Below, piece by piece: positions 32,226-44,119 of a stretch of DNA of 64,000 nucleotides. Made by a program: the position numbers and the translations under genes. Numbering within the stretch: position 1 is the first letter of the stretch; every line of letters starts with the position of its first letter. The notes beneath the pieces are model-generated. The model was not told the origin of the DNA and did not search any database. It saw nothing but the letters and a program-made list of their open reading frames with translations. Source of the DNA: Amorphophallus konjac (taxonomy: Eukaryota > Streptophyta > Magnoliopsida > Alismatales > Araceae); NCBI GenBank assembly GCA_022559845.1, contig CM040118.1, positions 237,135,224-237,199,223 of the forward strand, given 5' to 3'.

Positions 32226-34425
32226 TGATGAGGGCATCCCTTGCCCCTCTATATTTTCTCCGGACTCGGATTGTTCGTCGGCAAGCGCCATTATGTTAGT
32301 CATGTATTTTTGAGTCTAGTCATGTAATCTTCACATTTTCTTTGAGTCAATATCATGTAATTTTCCCTTTATTTGAGTCATGTACCTAGGTTAGTGAGTC
32401 ATTTTCCTAAGTATTGTGTCATTAGGTTGGTTTGTTAGGATAGTGGGCCCAATTCATTGGGCTTGGCCCAAGGGCACCCCTATCCCTTCGGTTATTTGTC
32501 ATTGAGTCAAATGTCAGGGACTTTTGTAGAAATGTGGGTTGCCTATATATAGGACCCCATTCCCCTCATTTTGAAGTAATGAATAATTGAATGAAAATTG
32601 AAATCCACTTCCAAATCCCACTAGATCTCCCTCTCTCTCACTCTCTCTCTCCAAGGGGTCCCCCCTCTCTCTCTCTCTCCCTCCACCCCAATTTTTAGAA
32701 TTTTCTCTCTCCTCCCCATTCACCGCTCATTAAGACCCCTCCCCTTCCCCATACACTCATTTAACTCCCCCCCCAACCCCAAGGTGGCATCCTCCAATCC
32801 ACACCCCACCTCCCAACCCCCAACTACCCCACTCTCCTTCCCAAAGCATCCCACCACCTTCCCAATGCTAAATTAGCTTCTCCCAAAGCCCAATTTCGAA
32901 TTTCTCTCCCATCTCCCACCCCCTTAGCTCCCTTGGTCGCCCAAATCCAACCCCAAACCCAGCCAAGGTCGCCCCCCCCCACCACCACCCCTCCATTCAT
33001 ACCCATTTCTTTTGCAGGTCAAGCTCTGGTTGCAGGCAGCAGGTTAGCCGTTGCTTGAAGCGGCCACCACATCCTCCTCCCTGGGAATCTGAAGGCCCAA
33101 GAGGTACCGTTGGAAGCGTCTTCGAGGCATCTTCGCAACGGTGGTGGTTTCGTCTGGATCCAAGCTCCGAGCTGGCCGTGAGAGCATTTCTCCCCCGACT
33201 ATGCGCAGCTTCCCTAGCAGAGCACCTGAGCCGGAGTTGAAGCTCTACAGCGGCCAACCTCTTGAGAATCAGGGCAGGAGTTCTTCATCAAAAATCTTCT
33301 CCTCTAAGTCCTCTTTCATCTCCAAAAGGTAGGGCATCAATCGGCTTCCAGAACCCATAGTTCCCATTTTCCTCGTCCAAGTGCGCAGACTGCTCCTGCG
33401 GATTCAGGTTCGACCTGAACCCACCCATCCGACAACTGCTCTCTTCTCTGACCTCCGATTGCAACTCCGTCAGCTCCTGATCAAAGATACTCCGACCACG
33501 GAAGCGTCACCGCTAGTCTCGTCTCAATCGGAGTTCAGGAGAGCCCACAGCACCTTCTGTAACCATCTGCATCTTTTCTGTTTCCATCTGAGGCAGATAG
33601 AGGGGTCCTGTTCCAGGCTCTGCCACGATCAGCACAGAATTCCAGAGATCCTCCAAAAATTCAGGCGTCTTCCTCCGGAAGCTAGGAAACTTTTGGGACC
33701 AGTATCATCGGGATCGGAGTCCCCTAGAGCCCGTGGCGGCGTCAACACCGACCCCCTATCCAGTGAATCTGCAGACTGGCAGAACCGGCGGAACTCGGAA
33801 GTTGGGATTTCTTGCCCAATTCCCCCACCCCGCCTGGCCGGCTTACAGCCCCTCCCTGCGAGGAGGTATTGTTTGGTTGTAATACATTAACCCCCACCCC
33901 GAGATCCCCCCCTCATGCGAGAGGAGTAGTGGTGTAATCTTTCAATTTCAGGTTGAAGCTCCCTCAACGCGGCGTGGGGGTGCATACCCTCGCCTCCCCG
34001 CTCGCCCCCGTCTCCGGCCGGAGTCGGCGTCTTCACGCCGGCTAGGTGAGCCTCAGTCCCTCTCTTGACTGGTTTAACCACTTGCTTAGCTTAGTATTAT
34101 TGCTATTGCTTCGTCGGATGGAGAGTGAGAGCTCGGCCCAAATTGCTAGTACCGTGAGTGACCACCGCGGGCAAGTTGAGAGTGAATCCACTTAACCCAC
34201 ACCCTTGGTGTGTTGGCCGCCCATGATTTGGGCATCCTAGGCCCATTTGGGGTTCTCCCCAAGCTAGCCAACCTTTAGATCCTCAAGGTCCCGCCTCGGA
34301 CCCTCTCCAACATCGCCTAGTCGCCATCGGGCACTAGTGTGCGCCATACGGGTGAGCTCGCTAGTGTGAGTCCGCTGCTCAAAGTTGAATACTTGCAAAA
34401 TAGGTCCATAGGTGGTGTCACATCA
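32226..34425 (+). repeat. E2 3' LTR
   Basis: It repeats 27111-29306 with scattered differences, starts TGATGAGGG and ends ACATCA, followed by the TCATG target-site copy. Confidence 0.92.
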
Positions 34426-35794
34426 TCATGATAAAACAATAAACCAGAATCACATTTGCATGAAAGATTTAGTTTCATAATATCTTACTTTCATAGTCTC
34501 ATAAAAAAATATTGAGAGAAACCAAGTCATGTATTGAAACTAAACAAATTGACACTCGTGAACTTTTCTTTTGAAGGAGCAGCATTATCAATATTAGGCC
34601 ATTTAGAGCATTCAGGTACCATAAGTCTTTCTGCGTAAGGGTATACGTTTATCAGACGCCAATACCCCTAGATACTCAACAAGATGGACCATTCTGCCTA
34701 TGATCAAATTTAACAGAACTGAGTTACACCTTTTTGTGTGAGGGTACACGTTTATCAGACGCCAGTTACCCCCAGGTACTCAGTGAAACCAGCCTACTAT
34801 TTTGAACATTTTATACAGAGATAGCTGATACACTTCATGACATGAGTGTTGTCCATTTCTGTGATGGATCACTCAGTTTCTCAGTGATTTACCAGTCATT
34901 GCTCTACCAATATTAATTTTCAATGATTTTCAATATTATTCAATATCTTTCTTAGCTGTCCTTTTTATGTTTCAGAATGACTTGTTTAAGAACAATACAC
35001 ATACTTAACCTCTCTAACATGATTTCAGATGAGTTTTCAGATTTCAGATATGATTAGCTTTGTCTGACATGAAATAAGAAAGAGGTTGAGAGGTTTATCA
35101 ATTTTCAACTTACTTATATACTGATTGTAATCTTTAAACTCCAACCATTATAAGATTTAAACCATTACATCAGTCTTTGAATAATTCAAATTCTTATAAA
35201 TGAAGAAGTCCATTTTCTACTGCTTAGAAATCAGAACTGACCAACAGATTGCCATAATGTCAGAGACAAGTATTCAGAGTCAAAGGTTGAATGACTTCAA
35301 GAAAGTTGAAACCACTCTGAATTTCTAGCAATACTCCCCCTGTCTATATGCATGCAATTTGCTAATGAAAGGCAAGAATTAATTGAGAGAGAGCTTATGC
35401 ATAGGTCATCAATGAATGATATGCAAAGACATGTAAATACTCGACAAGCTCCCCCTGAATATATGCAATATTTTCTTTGAACACTGAACAAAGTATTTTG
35501 AAATTCATGCTCATTCAGAGTCCCCTATCAATCAATATAACCCATGGTACTAGGCGGAGAACCTGGTCTCAAGGACCATCTCACACATAGTAAGAACCTC
35601 TAGACAGATTTCCCTGCCCTTTAGTAGCCTACTATTTAATATACCACGGTTATGTAGAGAAATGCAATGCAGGACAGTTCTACATGCATGTTCAGTAATG
35701 ATTATGAGTTGTTTCAATATTCACATCCACATGAATTATCCAAGCAATCAAATGCAAGTCCACATCAGAAATTTTATTCACAGCAGTTAAATAA
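34426..35794 (-). other. C1 post-pol non-coding region, proximal part
   Basis: There is no long ORF and no env-like gene. It contains two related blocks with GTTTATCAGACGCCA (about 34630-34690 and 34733-34790), and a block at 35541-35650 that matches E4 59797-59903 in reverse complement. Conservation of these non-coding blocks between two elements suggests a cis function. Confidence 0.6.
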
Positions 35795-38700
35795 TCATTC
35801 ATAATGCTGAAATTTACATAAGCCAAGTTCTCTTCTAAGAAACTTAAAATTTTCATTCCCAAGAGGCTTAGTAAAAATATCAACAATTTATTTTTCAGTT
35901 TCTATGAAATTCATTTCAATCTCATTTTTATTTACAGCATCTCTAAGAAAATGATGTTTTATCTCTATATGCTTAGTCCTAGAATGGTGAACAGGATTTT
36001 TAGCAAGGCATATAGCACTAGTATTATCACATAAAAGTGGAATGCATCCCAGATTTATCTGATAATCAGCCAGTTGGTGCTTAATCCAAAGTACTTGGGC
36101 TGCACAATTACATGCTGCAACATACTCAGCTTCAGCTGTGGATAATGCTACAGTGTGTTGCTTCTTAGATGCCCAAGACACTAGACAGCCACCAAGGAAT
36201 TGACAGTAGCCACTGGTGCTTTTTCTATCTACTCGACACCCAGCATAGTCTGCATCAGTGTAGGCTAGAAGCTCTAACTCACACTTAGCAGGATACCAGA
36301 GACCTAGTTCTTGGGTGCCTAGTAAATACCTAAAAATCCTTTTCACAGCTTTAAAGTGAGTTTCTTTAGGACTGGCCTGAAATCTAGAGCATAAACACAC
36401 GGCAAATTGTATATCAGGCCTAGATGCTGTAAGATAGAGAAGAGATCCGATCATACCTCTGTATAGCCTTTGGTCCACAGGTTTACCTTTAGAATCTTCA
36501 TCCAAACTAGTTGAGGTACACATTGGAGTAGCTATTTCCTTGAGGTTGTCCATTTTGTACTTCTTCAATAAGTTCTTTACATATTTGGACTGAGAGATGA
36601 AGGTGCCACCTTCTGTTTATGTAACCTGCAGTCCAAGAAATAGTTTGAGCTCACCCATTGAGCTCATTTCAAATTCATCAGTCATTATTTGAGAGAATTC
36701 CTCACATAATTTGGGGTTAGTTGACCCAAACACAATGTCATCCACATAAATCTGAATGATAAGAATATCTGGATGGCTTACCTTGGTAAACAATGTTTGA
36801 TCAACTATACCTCTTGTGAAGTTCTTGTCAGTGAGAAAATTTGCTCAACCGGTCATACCAAGCTCTAGGAGCTTGCTTTAAACCATAGAGAGCTTTATTG
36901 AGCTTGTAAACATGATTAGGGAAATCTAAACATTCAAACCCAGGAGGCTGTCTCACATATACATCCTCATTAATTTCCCTATTTAGAAAAGTAGATTTCT
37001 CATCCATCTGCTGAAGATTTATTCCTAGGGAACATGCATAAGCCAATAAAATTCTTATTGCTTCTAACCTAGCTACAGGGGCAAAAGACTCTTCAAAGTC
37101 TATTCCAAATTCATGATTGTACCCCTGAGCTACAAGTCTGGCTTTATTTTTAGTAACATTCCCTGCTTCATCAGTTTTGTTTCTAAATACCCATTTAGTC
37201 CCTATGACTGTTTCATGATCAGGAGGTGGAACCAAAAACCACACCTTATTCCTGTCAAATTGATTGAGCTCCTCATGCATGGCATTAATCCAATGCACAT
37301 CTTGGAGAGCACAGTCAATGGACTTGGGTTCTGTGTTTGATACAAAAGCATAAGCATTCAGTTCATGTTGAATTCTTAAGTGGCCTCTAGTTCTAGGAGG
37401 GTCATGCAGATTTCCAATAACATTATCTACAGGATGATCCTTGAGATATCTAATATTTACAATTGGACTATCATGAACTTGATTTACCTCCCCATGAACT
37501 GTAGGCTCCTCTTCATTATGCTCTTTATGTCCTTCTTCATCCTCAGATTTGTCTGCAGGATCTCCTTCCTTCAGAATTTCACCATTGTTTTCATTCCTGC
37601 ATTGACCAACATTAGAATTTACCAAGGATTCATCAAAAACTATGTGTGGAGATTCTTCAACAGTCTTAGAGTTCAGATTGTACACTCTGTATGCTCGGGT
37701 GTTTTCAGAATAGCCAAGAAAAATTCCTGGTTCTCCTTTAGGTTCAAATTTATCAAGGTCCTTCTTATCATTTATGTGAATGAAACATTTACAACCAAAG
37801 ACCTTGAAGTGAGCAATAGAAGGTTTCTTACCTTTTAAGATCTCATATGGTGTTTGCTGGGTAGAAGGTCTTACCATGGCTCTGTTAATTACATAACAGG
37901 CAGTGTTCACTGCTTCAGCCCAAAATTTCCTTGGTAGACCACCTTCGACAAGGAGTGTACGACCCATTTTCACTAGGGTTCTGTTCCTTCTCTCCACAAC
38001 TCCATTCTGCTCAGGTGTCCTTGGTGAGGAGTACCTGTGGTTGATTCCATTTGACCTGTAGAATTCATCAAATTATGAGTTTTCAAACTCACCTTCATGA
38101 TCAGACAAAATGTTTTCAATTTTTTGATTTGTTTTATCATAAAACTCTTGAAATTCAGAGAAAGCATCACTCTTATTAGATAAGAAATAAACCCAAGTAT
38201 ACCTAGAAAAGTCATCTACCATGACAAACCCATACCTTCTCCCTGATAGGCTGACAGATCTAGTTGGCCCAAAAAGGTCCATATGTATCAGCTCATAGGG
38301 TTTGGAAGATAGATTTTCAGTTCTAGACTTAAATGACTTTCTAGTTATCTTTGATTGAGTGCATGCATCACATATTTTATTTTCTTTCTTGAATGAGACT
38401 TCAGGAAGTCCTCTAACCATGCCATGCTTATTTAATTTGTGCAGAACAGTGTAGCTAGCATGACCTAACCTACGATGCCATAAAAATGCTATGTCTTCTC
38501 TACTGGCAGTAAGGCAAAGGTTAGTGTGTTGAATTTCATCTAAATTTCTTTTTTCAAAAAATTTGACAATATCAGAATCAGGTTCAAAAACCTTGCAGCA
38601 TTGAGAATTAAATAAAACATTGTAACCTTTATCACATAACTGGCTGATGCTAAGTAGATTATAGGCTAACCCTTCAACCCGCATAACATCATCAATGCAG

Positions 38701-39383
38701 CAGGTAGAACACTTACCTACCTTACCTGATCCGATAATCCTACCCTTTGTGTTGCTTCCAAAGGTGACAAGGCCTTCTACTTTCTCAGTCAGCATGCAAA
38801 ATTTGGCCTTATCTCCTGTCATATGCCTGGAGCAGCCGCTATCCATGTACCACAAGTTGTTCTTGGCTGCCAGGCATACCTGCATACATAATTAGGTAGA
38901 GAAGTTTGGAACCCAAGACTGATTGGGCTCCAATGTAAATGAACTAGAAGCAAAGCAGGAAAGCAGATGTTTCAGAATCCATATTTGTTTAAATGAACTT
39001 TGTTCAGTGGATCCTACAGATTTTCTTCTGTTGTTGTTCCTTTTCTTTTTATTGTTCTTTTTTTTATTGGCAGCAACATGATTATTGACAGTATTATTAT
39101 TTCTGTGCCAGTGCCTTGGCCAGGGTGTGTTCACAAAATTTTGGCCATAGTAGTTCCTGGGCTGGCTATGGAAATATTAGTTTCTAGATGTCCAGTAACC
39201 ATACCCATTGACCCAATTTCTACTGTAAGGTCTTTGATATTGAGCACCCTGGTGTGCAAGACCTGTAAACCTACCCTGAGTTCTAGACCAATCTGACCTA
39301 TTGAAGTAGGTTGGCTGTGCATTGTAGTGGGTCTGAGCTCTGGGTTGATAAAAATAATTGGGTTGACTCCTAGCAGCACTCTG
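35795..39383 (-). pseudogene. pol: C1 Pol (protease, integrase, RT, RNase H), broken
   Basis: In minus-strand order: protease motif WYMDSGCSRHMTGD (38822-38853); the HRRLGHAS zinc-binding motif before integrase (near 38485); integrase core with the D of HMDLFGP (near 38280), the D of SDHEGEF (near 38090) and the E of PEQNGVVERRN (near 37990); RVT_2 with KWVFRNK, ARLVAQGY, DFEESFAPVAR and YGLKQAPRAWY; the RT catalytic YVDD at 36737-36748; RNase H with YTDADYAGC, STAEAEYVAAC and KHIEIKHHFLRD. An in-frame TAA at 38073-38075, a frameshift near 36830 with stops between 36569 and 36827, and a TAA at 35888-35890 break it. IFTKPL and RRELGL follow that last stop, up to the normal C-terminus at 35795. 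Pol would copy the RNA and insert the cDNA. Confidence 0.9.
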
Positions 39384-40262
39384 TCACCCCTGTACTTTGG
39401 ACCCTGCTAACCTATACACAGGTTTGTATTGGGTCTTCTTCAGAGGTGGAGTTGATGGTGGAGACTTGGTTACCTTGACCTGGGGTTTACTAGACTGTGT
39501 AGGTTGACCCCTAACCTGAGTCTGAGCCCTAGGATTCTGCTTGGATGTGCTGGCTCTACTAGGCTCATTAACCTTTCGTTTGCCCTTCTCCTCAGCACTG
39601 GGCTTTTTCAGATTAGCAGTTTTGTTCATCAAATTTGTTGAGTTCATGCTAATTAGAGGTCCCTTTTCCTTTTGAGCAACAAATGAAATTGTTCTCATCC
39701 CAAATGTTTTTGTTACACTAGAACTAAATCCTAGGCCCTCTTTTCTGAAATTAACCTTTGACCCTAACAAAGCATTTAAGTTATCTGTTCCTTGGGTCAT
39801 TTTCTCAATGGTTTTCATTTTATCCTCATTATCTTTCTGAAGTTCATCAATAGACTTTTTCAGCTCATTGTTGACATTGAGGACAACTTCATATTTTTCA
39901 GAGATGATTTTTACTTCACTTTCACATTTTTGAATCTTCAGCTTCCATTCATCAATTTCATTTTCAAGCCTTAGATTCTCTTCCCTAGAAACCTTTAACT
40001 TAATTTTGATGTCCTCTACTTCAGAGCATGTGAGTTTCAGTTTATCATTTTCAGATTCCAAACATGCAATTTTATCAGATAGAGTTTTATCATTTTGCAT
40101 GGAATTGATTTTTCTTCTAAGATGCCTATTCTCTTTTCTAATATCATCAGCTCTATCAGCTATGTCATGATAAGCATCTACCCAATCAGCAATTGTGAAG
40201 TTTTCAAATCTAGTGATTACCTCATCTGTGTCCTCCTCTCTATCTTCGGAGCTTGTTGCCAT
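39384..40262 (-). pseudogene. gag: C1 Gag, coiled-coil C-terminal part
   Basis: This 292-codon segment continues gag after a one-base frame change near 40265-40300. It opens with an acidic stretch (SSEDREEDTDEV), then a long heptad-like coiled coil (ENRHLRRKINSMQND through KEKGP), with GSKVNFRKEGLGF near its end. A basic Ser/Pro/Gln-rich tail precedes a TGA at 39384-39386. The reading continues in the same frame beyond that stop towards the protease. A TGA where CGA would keep the frame suggests C-to-T. E4 gag has the matching LGVKVNFQKEGLGY motif. Confidence 0.75.
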
Positions 40263-41341
40263 AAGGCAAATGGGCTGTTCAGATTCGCTTCACTATCTGA
40301 GCTGCTGCTGAAAGAGCCTTCATCTTCATCACTCCATGTGCTGACCATAGCTCTTCCCTTCTTGGTTTTCTTCTTTGACCTGTCCTTATGTTTCTGATTG
40401 TCTGGACAGTCAGCTTTTAGATGCCCTGGTTTCCTGCATTGATAACAGACATTAGCTTCATTTTTCTTTACAGATTTATATTTATACCTTTTATCCTTTC
40501 GGCCACCATTGTATTTCTTCTGGCCGAACCGTCCTGCTCCCTTTCTGAGAAATCGCTTGAACTCTCTAGTCATCATGGCTATCTCAGATCGAGTCACATC
40601 TTCTTCTTCATTTAGGCTCTCCTCTGATGATGAAGAGCTGCTGGAGCTGGATTTTGTTGATTTGCTGGAACTAGCCTTCAGCGCTATCGGCTTCTTCTTC
40701 CTCTCGGCTTCATCTGTCCTTGGCATGTTTATCTCATGTGCCATTAGTGAGCCAATCAGCTCATCAGCTTTAGTATTACGCAAGTCCCTTGACTCCTCCA
40801 TCACTGTTGCTTTGGTGTGCCAAATAGGAGTTAGGGAGCGCAGAATTTTCCTCACTACATCATACTCTATCTGAGGTTTCCCAAAACCTCTAAGGCCATT
40901 GGTTATGACAGTCAGCCGAGCGTACATTTCGCTGATGGACTCGTTCTGCTTCATCTTGAAGGCTTCATACTCTGATACAAGAAGATCGGCCTTCTGCTCT
41001 CTTACTTGAGATGTACCTTCATGAATTACTTCCAGCGCATCCCACATCTCCTTAGCTGATTTGCAAGCAGACACACGGGAGAATTCTGTAGGATGCAGAG
41101 CACACTGGATAGCGTTTATAGCACTCCAATTCAGCGTGGACCTTCTGATCTCCTCCTTGGTCCATACATCTTCATTCGGGGACAGCTCATAAGGTCCCTT
41201 GCTGACAATCTTCCAAATCTCATAATCCTTAGCCCTGAGGAACACTTGCATACGGTTCTTCCAGTATGCGTAGTTTGATCCATCAAAGAATGGGGGCTTC
41301 GTTGTAGAGTGACCTTTGGCAATCATCCCTTGAGCATCCAT
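40217..41341 (-). pseudogene. gag: C1 Gag, N-terminal UBN2-type domain and zinc knuckle
   Basis: Starts at ATG 41341 shortly after the primer site; 374 codons to a frame end. Residues about 15-50 have PPFFDGSNYAYWKNRMQVFL and DYEIWKIVSKGP, the usual copia gag start. The UBN2-type core follows (CKSAKEMWDALEVIHEG, ISEMYARLTVITNGLRGFG). A Ser-rich linker leads to one CCHC knuckle, CYQCRKPGHLKADC (residues 299-312, nt 40406-40447), and an acidic SDEDEGSFSSSSDSE. The last about 15 residues are out of frame, and the true continuation is the coiled-coil segment starting 40262. Gag builds the particle and binds RNA. Confidence 0.85.
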
Positions 41342-41385
41342 CTCTGCCTATTCTCTTCGGGCGATGAGTCCCTACAGAAGAGTTA

Positions 41386-41397
41386 GGCTCTAAAACC
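41386..41397 (-). other. C1 primer-binding site (degenerate tRNA-Met)
   Basis: The minus strand reads TGGTTTTAGAGC just inside the right LTR, two mismatches from TGGTATCAGAGC. It confirms that the right LTR is the 5' LTR. Confidence 0.65.
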
Positions 41398-41400
41398 AAG

Positions 41401-44119
41401 TGTTAGGTTAGATGGACGCAGTCTATCTCCACTGAGTGTGGATCTAGAGGGGGGGGTGAATAGATCAACTTGCCTAATTTAAAACTACTGTAAGTTCTAA
41501 AGCGGAATTTAGGCAAACATCAGTTAAGCTAAAGGAAGAATGCTAAGCAAAGGGTCGACCCATGAAAGCCATTCACCATATCTATATATCGAAAGCTAGA
41601 CATGAGCATGAGCGATGAAACCAAATAAGCTAAGCAAGAATTCACATCGCACACAGATCAAACAAAAACACAAATACAGTGCACACACAATTTTTAGGTG
41701 GTTCGGTCAACGACCTACGTCCACCCCACACTCAACCGAGTATGGCTTCCTACTGCGCAACACAGCTTGCGTCCGCTGGGCTTTACAGCTTGGCCAAACA
41801 ATCCACTGATACACAGCTTCGCTGGGCACTATAGCTTGCCGACCAGAAGATCTGATCCTCTGCAACCGCTGGGGAAATATAGCTTAACCCATCCAGTGGA
41901 GACTACCACTGCAAGACCGCTGACACACAGCTTGAGGAAACAATATTCAAAAATGATAGACAGAATCAAAGCGAAAAAGGAAAACCCAAAAGTAATGTAG
42001 CTCAAAAGAGCAAAGCTCAGCTCTGGTTTTGAACCACGAGACTGAGATACAAACTCTCTCACTCTCACTCTCAATCAGCTCTCTATCTCTTCTTCTCTCA
42101 TTTTCTTCTTCTTCTCTATTTCTTCTTCTTCTCTGTATCTTTTCTCTCAGTGGATCGAAGGAGCCTTGCTGCTTTGGCTGTATAGACTTTCTATCCTTCT
42201 CTTCGATCTACCTTCTTCTGTGGAAGAAGGCATGTATATATAGCAGCAGCAGCAGCAGTAGGCGTGTGCTCTCCACGTTTCCCGCCAAAGCATTTGGACC
42301 ACGTGGCAGCATCCAATGGAGTGTCAGAACACGTGTCCTCATCTGGATACCTTGTTCTTCTCGAATCACGAGCCAGGTACCTCGGATCACGTGCCCTTCA
42401 TTTGTCTTTGCATTCCCTGTCAGACAGATAAGAACATATTCAGTTTAACTGTAAACCCTGTACAGGCTTTGCAACCACGAGTGCAATGCAAAGTATGCAC
42501 AACGCAGTGTATAGACTCAATGATCGTAAAGGCTTCATGAGAAGAAAAGCAGTGTATAGACTTAGTAAATATAAAGGCTTCATAAGAAGGAAAACCAGTG
42601 TACAGACTTGCCCAAAGTATAGACTTTATATGAAGAGGCAACGGCTGTACATACTTCCTATATGAAGCAGCCACTGTACATACTCAAGGTGAAGACCGAT
42701 GCCAATGTATAGACTTTACTGAAGACAACGGACTCGAGTGCAGTGTACAGACTTGACTATGCTCACCCAATACCAATGTATATACTTGATGCTCAAAGAG
42801 TGGCTGTACAGACTTGATAACGATGCAGAACGAACGGATGTACATACTTCATGTGAAAGCCCAATGTACATACTTTGAAGAACAAGCAGCTACAGTCCAA
42901 TGTGTGGACTTGTCGTTCACTGGTGAGTGTACAGACTTCGAATGAAACACTAATGTGTAGACTTACCACCGACCATTGTGTAGACTTGAAGAAGTGAGAC
43001 GATGGCTAAGACACTGTACAATCGGATGTATAGACTTTACTTAACACAGTCCGATGTACAGACTTGAAATTTCAACTGAAGGGTGTATAGACTTGACCAA
43101 ACAGTCCAGTGAATAGACTTGAATAGCTGAGGCCAGTGTACAGACTTGCCACCGACCAATGTGTAGACTCGATCAGCATAAGGCACAATATAGACATCAA
43201 CTCTGCACATCAAATGTATAGACTTCAATTGTGAAGACCATTGTATAGACTTTGGATTCGAAGACCAATGTGCAGACTTTGGATTTGAAGACCAATGTGC
43301 AGACTTCAAGTTTCACTGTGGATGTACAGACTTTAGGAAATCAAGCGATGTGTAGACTTGAAGCTCCACGATGGATGTATAGACTTCAAATATCACTGTG
43401 GATGTATAGACTTCAAATATCACTGTGGATGTATAGACTTCAGGAAATCAAGTGATGTGTAGACTTCAAAGAAGTTGGCGATTCAATGTACAGACTTGAT
43501 GAAGCGAAGCCAATGTACAGACTTGAGTGTAGCTAAAGCCTTGATCGTAGGAATAGGCTGGAGCGTATAGACTTCAGGCTTCAGAAACGAGTGTACAGAC
43601 TTCACTTAAGAGACGTAGGGAAAGACTCCAATGTATAGACTTTGCCTTGAACGAAAGTCAGTGAAGAATGAATAGACTTTCACGATGTGTAGACTTTGGA
43701 TACGTGAAAGCTACAGTGAAGGAATGTACACACTTGACTAATTCAAAGGTGAATCGAGTGTACAGACTCTGAGTCCAAACCCAACGGCTGTACAGACTTA
43801 GAATGTGAAGACTGATATACAGACTTCATTAATCAAAGCATGAATGAGACGCTGTACAGACTTAGCCTAAGACATGCATGAACTGACTCTGTATAGACTC
43901 AATCTAGACAAGTCTGCTAAAGGAGTCGACCCATCAGAGGATGCGTCGACCCATGACAGTGAGAAATACAAACAGCAGTGTATGAAATGCAAAGAACACA
44001 TAGTCAATCTGATAGAGCAATTTCATCAAAGCAAGAGTAGTTGCCAATCAATCAAAACAATGGTGTTGCCAATGAAATAAAGCAAGTGTCAACATCATCA
44101 ACATAGAGGGGTCACAACA
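41401..44119 (-). repeat. C1 5' LTR (right copy)
   Basis: Same structure as 23919-26636: TATA at 42234-42243, E2F-like site at 42277-42290, G-boxes at 42300, 42330 and 42388, and the motif array at about 42449-43905. It ends GTCACAACA, followed by the AGTTC target-site copy. Confidence 0.93.
42449..43905 (-). repeat. C1 U3 array of AAGTCTRTACA motifs (right LTR)
   Basis: The same roughly 48 motifs in the same order as 24965-26425. Some motif positions differ between the two LTRs (for example TATGGACTT against TATAGACTT near 25133 and 42618), so copies have drifted individually. Confidence 0.88.

Larger units (their letters stand above)
27111..34425 (+). mobile_element. E2: non-autonomous LTR retrotransposon nested in C1
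   Basis: The LTRs 27111-29306 and 32226-34425 (about 2.2 kb) begin TGATGAGGG and end GTCACATCA, so the termini TGATG/CATCA form a 5-bp inverted repeat. The flanks GCATG and TCATG form a 5-bp target duplication with one mismatch. A tRNA-iMet primer site follows the 5' LTR and a G-rich tract precedes the 3' LTR. The 2.9-kb interior holds one long gag-type ORF and no pol. The LTRs are nearly identical and the ORF is unbroken, so this is the youngest insertion seen here. Confidence 0.93.
23919..44119 (-). mobile_element. C1: SIRE/Maximus-like Ty1/copia element, carrying nested E2
   Basis: The LTRs are 23919-26636 and 41401-44119, about 2.7 kb and near-identical. Perfect 5-bp target duplications AGTTC lie at 23914-23918 and 44120-44124. 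On the minus strand the order is 5' LTR (right), degenerate tRNA-Met primer site, gag, protease, integrase, RT, RNase H, a non-coding region, polypurine tract and 3' LTR (left). That gag-PR-INT-RT-RH order is diagnostic of copia. Gag length, coiled coil and long post-pol spacer suggest the SIRE/Maximus lineage. E2 (27111-34425) interrupts the post-pol spacer. Gag and pol are broken by a few stops and frameshifts, so this copy is not autonomous now. Confidence 0.93.

Noticed and set aside
34426..35794. An env-like gene in C1 between RNase H and the 3' LTR
   Set aside because: No long minus-strand ORF on either side of E2, unlike E4.
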